Source: a virus
IMG/VR virus record: IMGVR_UViG_3300032113_000028
Span: 1-20,747 of that record
Direction: 5' to 3' (one strand)
DNA: 20,747 bases
The position numbers and the translations under genes are program-made. The notes beneath the pieces were generated by a model. That model saw only the letters and a list, made by a program, of their open reading frames with translations. It ran no database searches and was not told where the DNA came from. This document shows, piece after piece, positions 14,737-20,747 of the stretch (positions are counted from its first letter, which is position 1; the number at the start of each line of letters is the position of its first letter).

Positions 14737-15840
14737 ATGACAATTCCAACTAAAATCCAGAGAGCGATAGCAGTCAGCGGCATTAAGACCGCTGTGATTC
14801 CGCAATTTAATAGCGGTCTAGCAGACGGACGGGCATCTTATGACGGAGGGTTTCCAGCCGAAAATTTTATACCTAAAACAAGCGGGGGGATACCACCGTG
14901 GGGGGAGGATATGAACGCCTATCTGTACGCTATATCAGACTTAAGCAAGTTTTATAGTAGCGGGGGGGTGTTTAAACATGATTCCTCGCATCAATCAGCA
15001 ATAGGTGGTTATCCATTAGGTAGTTTAGTCCTTCAGAATAATAATATGGGGTATTCTTTATCAACAGGCGATAATAATATGAATAACCCCAACGGCGTTA
15101 CCGGTTGGGCTAAGGTCAGCATAGAGAGAAAGGCTAGTAGAGCAGGGGGCGCAACCAACTATACAGCGTCATACGACCCTCCGATAACCGAGCTATACGA
15201 CGGATTAGAGGTTACGCTAGATACAACTGCAACAGGAACTAACTCAGTGACTACCCCCACGTTCTCGCCGAACGGGATAGCATCAAAGGCAATCCAAAAA
15301 GATGGGACGACCATGTTGCCGGGTGATATTCCACGGCTTGCAAAATTAATGTATAGCACCCTTTTGGATAGATGGACGTTGCTAAACCCATTAATAAGCA
15401 ATGCTATTGCAAATATTCCTGCAGGTGGTGTTATCCCGTCTTTTGCTACTATAACGGACGTTGTTAATAGCAATTACAGCAATGTAATGAACTCCCCTTA
15501 CACGCTTAAATACGGAATGGGGTACTCTCTAGGCGGAATTATGGGATACATCAGGTTTCCAGTTTGGCTGGGAGGGTTCATGCTCCAATGGTACAATACA
15601 ACGTCTAATATTAACTCCGAGATTTATTTTAGTTATATGGCGAATTTCCCTAATAATTTTATTGGGGGGCTAGTGTGTGAGGGTCATGCGGCTGGGTGGC
15701 TATCTAACTCTTCAACAGTATGGGGGATACGGGAACTGGGTATAGGTACGTGCAGGGCAATAGTCAGAGACGTAACAACTACATCCGTATCATTACCGGG
15801 GAGCGGCGTAGCAGGTATCGTTTTAGTGTGGGGAAGATAA
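14737..15840 (+). CDS. Tail fibre protein, likely receptor-binding
   Basis: This 367-residue protein is the candidate host-binding fibre. Residues about 30-150 carry the N-terminal pattern common to many fibres: ENFIPKTSGGIPPWGEDMNA, GGYPLGSLVLQN and NNMNNPNGVTGWAKV. The body is Thr/Ser/Asn-rich. The C-terminal part GYIRFPVWLGGFMLQWYNTT through to VSLPGSGVAGIVLVWGR resembles the gp53-like C-terminal fibre domain that forms the receptor-binding tip. It lies at the end of the baseplate block and is followed by a possible partner gene. No diversity-generating template repeat is seen in or after it. Confidence 0.75.
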   Translation: MTIPTKIQRAIAVSGIKTAVIPQFNSGLADGRASYDGGFPAENFIPKTSGGIPPWGEDMNAYLYAISDLSKFYSSGGVFKHDSSHQSAIGGYPLGSLVLQNNNMGYSLSTGDNNMNNPNGVTGWAKVSIERKASRAGGATNYTASYDPPITELYDGLEVTLDTTATGTNSVTTPTFSPNGIASKAIQKDGTTMLPGDIPRLAKLMYSTLLDRWTLLNPLISNAIANIPAGGVIPSFATITDVVNSNYSNVMNSPYTLKYGMGYSLGGIMGYIRFPVWLGGFMLQWYNTTSNINSEIYFSYMANFPNNFIGGLVCEGHAAGWLSNSSTVWGIRELGIGTCRAIVRDVTTTSVSLPGSGVAGIVLVWGR

Positions 15841-15841
15841 C

Positions 15842-16522
15842 ATGAAAACCGTAACTTTTAAAGAATCTGGGAAAATAGATAAGACTTGGTTTAAGGGTGT
15901 CCACAAGGATATTCCAGCTGACGCTATAGATATTGACAGTGACCTTTGCGACACTCTTTTTAATAATAATGCCCTTCGGTATATTGATAAAGCAGTCGTC
16001 GACATATCTAGTAGAACATCTTTTTACATAGACGAGAATGGGGAAAAAGACACCCACGGGGACGGGCAACACCTTGAATGCGCTTACCTTGATAATTTGA
16101 TTTATAAGAATTCCGCATGGGCGGTGCAGGGTGATGCGGATCTTACTGAGAGAGTAATTAAACAGTATATAGTAAGAATAGACGACCTAGCATCAAATTT
16201 ATATACGTCATCACCCCGACAATCAGCCGTATATATAAGCAAGTATCGAGATGCCTTAGCATACAAGGCTCTTAATTATCCTATTCCCGTTCCTATCGAA
16301 CTATCAAGCTATTTAGTACTAGAGGCAGCAGAGAAGGGCTTGACAAGCGAGCAACTAGCCGATGCAATAATTCAGCGAGCTGACAGCTTAAATCTAGCAG
16401 GTGGTCAGATAGAGCTATATAGAACAAGATTAGCATCTACTGTTACAGCGGTAAAGGGGCAGGAGGCTAAGGAGGCGGAGGCTGAGTTGGTTATGATTGA
16501 CCTAAAGTCTATTTTAGATTAG
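15842..16522 (+). CDS. Unknown protein after the fibre gene, possible fibre assembly partner
   Basis: This 226-residue protein starts two bases after the fibre stop. I recognise no family with certainty. Residues 1-110 look globular with mixed strands (WFKGVHKDIPADAIDIDS). Residues 115-226 are helical, with two amphipathic runs (VIKQYIVRIDDLASNLYTSS and LVLEAAEKGLTSEQLADAII) and an acidic/Ala-rich C-terminus (AKEAEAELVM). A two-part protein with a long C-terminal helical region, encoded next to a fibre, fits a tail fibre assembly chaperone or a fibre-attached cap. This is position-based inference. It is the last rightward gene before the terminator at 16534-16560. Confidence 0.5.
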   Translation: MKTVTFKESGKIDKTWFKGVHKDIPADAIDIDSDLCDTLFNNNALRYIDKAVVDISSRTSFYIDENGEKDTHGDGQHLECAYLDNLIYKNSAWAVQGDADLTERVIKQYIVRIDDLASNLYTSSPRQSAVYISKYRDALAYKALNYPIPVPIELSSYLVLEAAEKGLTSEQLADAIIQRADSLNLAGGQIELYRTRLASTVTAVKGQEAKEAEAELVMIDLKSILD

Positions 16523-16533
16523 CGAGCATTAAA

Positions 16534-16560
16534 AAAGGGGCATTTACGCCCCTTTGTTCT
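16534..16560. terminator. Rho-independent terminator, probably bidirectional
   Basis: An 8-bp stem AAAGGGGC (16534-16541) pairs with GCCCCTTT (16548-16555) around a 6-base loop. It is followed by TTTGTTCT on the plus strand. On the minus strand the same stem is followed by a run of six T (complement of the A run at 16531-16536). It lies between the rightward late operon and the leftward small genes, so it can end both convergent transcripts. Confidence 0.85.
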
Positions 16561-16571
16561 AAGCTGACGTG

Positions 16572-16676
16572 TTAATATAGTATATCAATATTAAGATCAT
16601 CCTCTCCGTTTCCAGTGTCATTTTTAGGTATGAAAATGAGTACCAATATCACCAATATCACTAGTATTCTGTTCAT
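16572..16676 (-). CDS. 34-residue single-pass membrane microprotein
   Basis: This short ORF encodes a positively charged N-terminus (MNR), a strongly hydrophobic run ILVILVILVLIFIP, and then an acidic hydrophilic tail (KNDTGNGEDDLNIDILY). It reads as one membrane helix of about 15-18 residues with the charged C-terminus probably outside the cytoplasm by the positive-inside rule. It lies 11 bases after the stop of the 67-residue gene and has no strong ribosome site, so coupling is likely. The terminator comes right after it. No family is recognised. Possible roles for such proteins include superinfection exclusion, a small holin-like lysis factor, or a regulator; none is shown here. Confidence 0.5.
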   Translation of the reverse strand: MNRILVILVILVLIFIPKNDTGNGEDDLNIDILY

Positions 16677-16687
16677 CTTATGCTATG

Positions 16688-16891
16688 CTATGTTGACTTA
16701 AAAAGTGCGTCCTCACGGAGCTTTAAACGCTCGTCCAATGAACGCAGATATGTAAACATTGCTCGTGCTTGTGTTGTTAAAATTTCGCTATCACGCTGAA
16801 GAAGCCCCCTAAACTCAGACCCTTTAGAGTAGTTAATTAGTACGTTCAATCGCCCAATGAGTTCAAAACGTTCCTGTAAAATATTATTCAT
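16688..16891 (-). CDS. 67-residue helical protein of unknown function
   Basis: This leftward gene has a good ribosome site (AGGGG five bases before its ATG in its own direction) and lies below a near-consensus promoter, so it is probably real. The protein is mainly helical, rich in Leu, Arg and Glu (ILQERFELIGRLNVLINYS and LRSLDERLKLREDALFK), and could form a coiled coil. There is no signal peptide or obvious DNA-binding motif. It is the first gene of a two-gene cassette set against the direction of all neighbours. No family is recognised. Confidence 0.6.
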   Translation of the reverse strand: MNNILQERFELIGRLNVLINYSKGSEFRGLLQRDSEILTTQARAMFTYLRSLDERLKLREDALFKST

Positions 16892-16922
16892 AGCTACCCC
16901 TGTAATTTAATTAGAATAGAGC

Positions 16923-16950
16923 ATTGTAACAGGTATTTTACTAATGTCAA
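16923..16950 (-). promoter_or_regulatory. Sigma-70 promoter for the leftward cassette
   Basis: On the minus strand TTGACA (16950-16945) and TACAAT (16928-16923) are separated by 16 bases, with 6/6 and 5/6 matches to consensus. Predicted transcription starts near 16916, and the first ATG is at 16891. An 8-bp sequence TTACAATG (minus strand) overlaps the -10 (16929-16922) and recurs upstream of the -35 (16963-16956). That pairing is a possible operator. Confidence 0.75.
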
Positions 16951-16976
16951 GTAATCATTGTAAATCACCTCCCCTC

Positions 16977-17003
16977 TTGACAGCACCCTATTAACATGAT
17001 AAT
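16977..17003 (+). promoter_or_regulatory. Divergent promoter for the replication genes
   Basis: TTGACA (16977-16982) is followed after 15 bases by GATAAT (16998-17003). The first ATG of the replication block is at 17030, with AGGAG at 17019-17023. The two divergent promoters have their -35 boxes 26 bases apart, so a single regulator between them could affect both. Confidence 0.55.
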
Positions 17004-17029
17004 GTAAAACACCCAATTAGGAGAATTAA

Positions 17030-17956
17030 ATGCAAGACTACGCAAAGATAATAAAATCCAATATAGATCCCCTTACTTTCCTAGAAAATAATGGGGTTGT
17101 TGTGAGCAAAAAAACCGGAGCTTGGAGGGGCGGAGGATTATGCCCGTTCCATGATGACACAAAAAAAGGTAGTTTTTTTGTTAGCGATACGGGGGGATTT
17201 ATGTGTTTTAGTTGTGGAGAACGGGGAGGGGATATTATAGCGTTTCACATGCTATTAAACAACGTTGATTTTATAGTAGCGTGTAAGGAAATTATGCACG
17301 ATTATAACCTAGCTATAGAAAAAGAGACCTACATCCCCGTGACCAAAGGCTTAATAGGTCAATCACACTCTAAAGGCGCGTTAAATCGACTCGCCAGTAT
17401 GACCGCGTGCATAGCAATAGCTACTACAGAAAATACCGTGCTAATGAGTGATATTGACCTGCTATATTACACATGCGCATCCATCGACACGCCCTACAAT
17501 GATGTAAAAAGCAATCTTTCAGCCCTCCTACGCAACACGTACAATAGCGGCGGTAATATAACGCCTAAAAACACAGCACTAGAGCTGTTTAGGCTATACA
17601 AAAACATGCTTAACGAAAAACTGCCGCTTGAAATATTTGCAGGCGTTGAGGTTAATTTAGCTCATCAATTAATAGCGTTCCTCAGCGATTCGCATGGGAA
17701 TAAATATATAAACCAGACTGGCAGAACAGTACGGCTAAATAGTGGAGAAGCTTTTGAGTCTCATGATGTTGCGTGGGTTTTTGATAACGAGATAATCAAC
17801 CTATTGCCTCCCTGTACTGGTACACTGTATATTGTGTCACAACGCTGCAAGCATTACGCGATAGGTCGAGGCGATTTAGTCTCATTACCGGTTAGGGGCA
17901 AGGGCGTGATATATGAGAACGACGGTGATGTTTACTCAGTTCCTAAGTTCATTTAA
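17030..17956 (+). CDS. Primase-like protein with CHC2 zinc finger
   Basis: This 308-residue protein begins with a DnaG-type CHC2 zinc finger. The ligands C38, H41, C59 and C62 lie in GLCPFHDDTKKGSFFV and FMCFSCGERGGDIIAFHMLL, the motif that binds template DNA in bacterial and phage primases. Behind the finger (about residues 60-100) is the helical linker VDFIVACKEIMHDYNL typical of the domain. The remaining 200 residues are helical, then strand-rich, and contain no recognisable Toprim metal-binding signature. The enzyme therefore looks like the finger-bearing half of a primase. The start has AGGAG seven bases upstream and a divergent promoter behind it. The next gene, 15 bases on, probably supplies the catalytic and helicase parts. 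Confidence 0.75.
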   Translation: MQDYAKIIKSNIDPLTFLENNGVVVSKKTGAWRGGGLCPFHDDTKKGSFFVSDTGGFMCFSCGERGGDIIAFHMLLNNVDFIVACKEIMHDYNLAIEKETYIPVTKGLIGQSHSKGALNRLASMTACIAIATTENTVLMSDIDLLYYTCASIDTPYNDVKSNLSALLRNTYNSGGNITPKNTALELFRLYKNMLNEKLPLEIFAGVEVNLAHQLIAFLSDSHGNKYINQTGRTVRLNSGEAFESHDVAWVFDNEIINLLPPCTGTLYIVSQRCKHYAIGRGDLVSLPVRGKGVIYENDGDVYSVPKFI

Positions 17957-17971
17957 AAGAGAGAGATATAT

Positions 17972-20680
17972 ATGTTAAATTGTAACAGTTGCGGTGACAG
18001 CTACGAATCACTAAACACCAATAATATATGCGCCCATTGTGTTGCGTTAGATACTGTAGAGGCGTTTGATAGTCTGTACAGTAAAATGCCCCCTGTTGAA
18101 GATATGCAGTGCTTTAATGAGCTAGGTGTAGTATCTAGTGAGAAATATTTTAAACGCGGTGATAACTATATTGTAGCTCAATTAACTAGTATTGGGGGTG
18201 AAAATAAAGGGTACATAAAAACATACAGTTCTGGAACAACTGAGATTATAAAGAGGCAGGAACACAGGCATGAGGATGATGTAGCCTTCTTAAAAATAGG
18301 CAGCCTTGACACTATTGGTAACGGCGTTGTTTTTGCTCTAAACGTTTTCAACGGGTTAATTATTAGAAAATCAACAAAACTGCTAACAATAATCTGCACC
18401 GATAGTTACGCATTAGATAATGCCGTTAAGGTTTTTAAAAAGGCGGGAGCAACAAAGCTTTGCGTCACGTGCGATAACAGCACCCTGTACAGTGCAATGA
18501 TGACAGCTAAATACAATAATTGCAAACTTTTTAACTCGTCTGAATCATCTTTTTTAGATATATTTCGGAGTAGCGGAATACGGGCGGTGAGGGAGCAATT
18601 AAAAATAAGAGGGGGGACGAGCGAGATTAAAAAAAACGATATGAACGATATGAACATAGCATTAATTATACCACCTAAAAAACTAAACAATCACGTGTTA
18701 CAGATATGTGACAAATTAGCAAAAAGAAGTCTTATTGAATATGTATATAACGACGTAAAGCAATTATCGTTAATATTAGAAAAACGGGGGGTGGAGTTTG
18801 ATATTGAAGGCTATATACAGGAATCGGTATCACGCATTCGGGCAATAACAGCTGATAGAAATATTTTATCTTATAATGATGCCGTATTTGAGGTTGATTG
18901 TAGTGAGTTATCTAATGATGAAATTGCCAGCATGATGCTAGAGCAGGGCGGTATATGGCTGGATAACAGGGGAATGGGCGCAGGAAAAACTGAGTTAATG
19001 GGCTGTGTAGCATCACAGGTTAATGTCCCGGTTACCTATATATCCCATAGGGTATCATTGGCTAAAACAGGATCGGAGCGTCTGAATCTAAGGTATTACG
19101 ATAGCGTTGACGTTCCTTTTGAGACTCCTAAAAATCTGTCAGTTGTCGTGAACTCTATCCTTAAGCACAGTATTAACGAGAATACAGATATATTGTTTGT
19201 CGATGAATTCAGACAGACGTTAGAACACCTGCTTAACGGTGTTGTTGACAGCCGTTTGGATATATACAACTACCTGATCAACTCGTTTAACGTGTCTGAT
19301 TTAGTTGTACTTTCAGACGCTGATCTAAATAATACGGCTGTTCAGTGGATACTACAGAATACTCACAATAGGCGGGTTAGGATTATTACGCAAGCAGACG
19401 TTAAACGTGTTAAAAAAACGATCCGATTGATGCCCTCTCATGATACAACGTTAAGTGTCGCCACTAGAGAGTCGTTATCCCAGGGGTGCAACGTTTTAAT
19501 AGCTACTGACTCAATTAAAATCGCATTGCGCTCAAAACAGCACCTAATTAATGAGGGTGTTAATGAGACGGATATCTTACTATTAACGGGTGAAAATAAA
19601 GGTGATTCCCGGCAGCTGGCGTTTTTTGCTAACCCTAATGAGGAGGCTGTTAAATATCGGGCGGTCATACATTCGCCTGTAATTAGTTCAGGAATTAGTA
19701 TTGAAGTGAATCATTTTACGGGGGTTTACGCAATGTTTTCCGGTGTATTGCCTGAAAACGAATTGCTGCAGACTCTCGGACGTTGTAGAAAAGCAACAGA
19801 TTTTTTTGTGTCGTTAGAGTCTAAAAACCATACTAAACTGCCTACTAATATTCTGGATCTGGTTGACGGTGAAATTATTAAGCGAGCGCACTATAATGAG
19901 CAGGATGCTAGTATAGTTTTATCTGAGTTTGACGTATTACGCCTAAACGAGAGGATTGAGTGTAATCGCTCCTTAAACAGCTTTAAAGAGCGGTTTGTAA
20001 CACTAGCCGCTACGAGAGGGTATGAAATAGTTAAACTGGGAGGTTTGACCCAACCAGTGCTGATAAAGGGGCTAAAGCAGGAGGTTACGGAGTTAATTGT
20101 GTCATCTATAGAATTAGCTCAGGATATTACGAGTGCAGAGCATGATACGTTAAAAACTAGGAACGCACTCACACAACTAGAGAGCGATTCCATTAGGCGG
20201 TTTAATGTAGGTCTTATGACGGGTAATAATATTAACCGTGACGATATTAAATTTTACCTGAACGATAACGGCATGAGTAAGCTATTACGTTATGAGGATA
20301 CGCTTAAAAGCTCCTCTGACCTAATTGAGGCTGATAGAGTTAATCATACTATGCGTAATAGGCTCAATTCTAGGTCATCTACGGCATTTTTATTTAAGGA
20401 GGTAGTGTCGCTAGGGTTGGGCAAGCGATTCACGGCTAAGGACGCTTTAACGCTGTGTAAGATACTAAGAGCGCGTTACACTGAGATATTATCAAACGGG
20501 CTGGGGGATTATAGTAAACTATCGTCATACCCAATTAAATCCCTAAACACCTTTGTTAGTCAGGGGGGGTACTCAGTTGTAGAAGCTGGCAAAACTAATG
20601 CGATTAGGCATTATACTATTGTCGTTGATGATAGAATTAATAACTATGCTCTAGCTAGGAAGTTGAAGGAATCCGAATAA
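17972..20680 (+). CDS. Replication helicase with zinc ribbon and Toprim-like region (CyRepA1/origin-binding type)
   Basis: This 902-residue replication protein starts with a zinc ribbon (C4, C7, C20, C23). Residues about 60-190 resemble a degenerate Toprim domain (GVVFALNVFNGLIIRKSTKL, then KLCVTCDNSTLYSAMM). Residues about 325-610 form a superfamily 2-like helicase. Its features are Walker A GMGAGKTEL (334-342), VTYISHRVSLA, Walker B-like FVDEFRQTLEHLL (D411, E412), VIHSPVISSGISIE and the arginine-finger-like QTLGRCRKA (600-608). This order matches phage and plasmid origin-binding replication proteins such as the CyRepA1 group. A long C-terminal region follows without a known domain. It probably works with the primase-like protein upstream as a primase-helicase. 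Its ribosome site is only GAGAGAG, so coupling may help. Confidence 0.7.
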   Translation: MLNCNSCGDSYESLNTNNICAHCVALDTVEAFDSLYSKMPPVEDMQCFNELGVVSSEKYFKRGDNYIVAQLTSIGGENKGYIKTYSSGTTEIIKRQEHRHEDDVAFLKIGSLDTIGNGVVFALNVFNGLIIRKSTKLLTIICTDSYALDNAVKVFKKAGATKLCVTCDNSTLYSAMMTAKYNNCKLFNSSESSFLDIFRSSGIRAVREQLKIRGGTSEIKKNDMNDMNIALIIPPKKLNNHVLQICDKLAKRSLIEYVYNDVKQLSLILEKRGVEFDIEGYIQESVSRIRAITADRNILSYNDAVFEVDCSELSNDEIASMMLEQGGIWLDNRGMGAGKTELMGCVASQVNVPVTYISHRVSLAKTGSERLNLRYYDSVDVPFETPKNLSVVVNSILKHSINENTDILFVDEFRQTLEHLLNGVVDSRLDIYNYLINSFNVSDLVVLSDADLNNTAVQWILQNTHNRRVRIITQADVKRVKKTIRLMPSHDTTLSVATRESLSQGCNVLIATDSIKIALRSKQHLINEGVNETDILLLTGENKGDSRQLAFFANPNEEAVKYRAVIHSPVISSGISIEVNHFTGVYAMFSGVLPENELLQTLGRCRKATDFFVSLESKNHTKLPTNILDLVDGEIIKRAHYNEQDASIVLSEFDVLRLNERIECNRSLNSFKERFVTLAATRGYEIVKLGGLTQPVLIKGLKQEVTELIVSSIELAQDITSAEHDTLKTRNALTQLESDSIRRFNVGLMTGNNINRDDIKFYLNDNGMSKLLRYEDTLKSSSDLIEADRVNHTMRNRLNSRSSTAFLFKEVVSLGLGKRFTAKDALTLCKILRARYTEILSNGLGDYSKLSSYPIKSLNTFVSQGGYSVVEAGKTNAIRHYTIVVDDRINNYALARKLKESE

Positions 20681-20747
20681 TATTTATTTTGCTCATAATC
20701 TTTGTTTTAAAAATAACGGTGATGCATGCACTGACAACTGTTAAAAA
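20681..20747. other. Short tail after the replication gene
   Basis: Only 67 bases remain before the window edge. They are AT-rich and include an 8-bp palindrome TGCATGCA (20723-20730). No clear terminator or new start is visible. Confidence 0.4.

Noticed and set aside
14737-16522. Diversity-generating retroelement or phase-variable fibre
   Set aside because: There is no reverse transcriptase, template repeat, invertase or inverted repeat pair around the fibre gene.
20723-20730. Palindrome TGCATGCA near the right edge
   Set aside because: An 8-bp palindrome is expected by chance at this scale, and it stands too close to the window edge to interpret.
1-20747. CRISPR arrays, tRNA genes, insertion sequences
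   Set aside because: I scanned for regular spaced repeats, tRNA-like arms and transposase genes and saw none. A tRNA search tool was not available.

Overview
This window looks like one contiguous piece of an AT-rich tailed-phage or prophage genome with a contractile tail (myovirus morphology). The evidence is a dense rightward run of virion genes: prohead protease, cement protein, capsid, neck proteins, sheath, tube, tail assembly chaperone, tape measure, a Mu/Pam3-style simple baseplate, and a fibre. The host is probably a Gram-negative bacterium, but that is inferred from the gene families and Shine-Dalgarno sites. No host flank, integrase, terminase, portal or tRNA is visible, so host species and lifestyle cannot be read from the sequence.

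Layout. (1) Positions 1-471 are non-coding or broken sequence with repeats and candidate promoters. (2) Positions 472-5158 hold head and neck genes: a DUF2213-type protease fused to an acidic scaffold tail, a cement protein, a DUF2184-type major capsid protein, then five small connector, neck and terminator proteins. (3) Positions 5168-10222 hold the tail: DUF3383-type sheath, DUF3277-type tube, a chaperone with a -1 frameshift extension that the ORF calls miss, a 41-codon remnant of a Dam-type DNA methylase, and a tape measure carrying a lysozyme-like domain. (4) Positions 10219-14734 hold the baseplate: Dit-like protein, plug, hub, spike, gp25-like wedge, J-like wedge and DUF2612 protein. 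(5) Positions 14737-16522 hold the fibre and a possible fibre partner. (6) Positions 16534-17003 hold a small leftward two-gene cassette with its own consensus sigma-70 promoter. It faces the late genes across a shared, apparently bidirectional terminator. (7) Positions 17030-20680 hold two rightward replication genes, a CHC2 zinc-finger primase-like protein and a zinc-ribbon/Toprim-like/helicase protein, behind a divergent promoter.

Nearly all virion genes are joined by ATGA or TAATG overlaps or gaps under 10 bases, which indicates one translationally coupled late operon. The observations most worth a second look are: the T8 slippery site that fuses two chaperone frames; the dam remnant, whose start and stop are both overlapped by virion genes; a nested scaffold start inside the protease gene; the leftward moron-like cassette encoding an unannotated 34-residue membrane protein; and a primase that appears split across two genes. 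I found no clear-cut new defence or mobile system.
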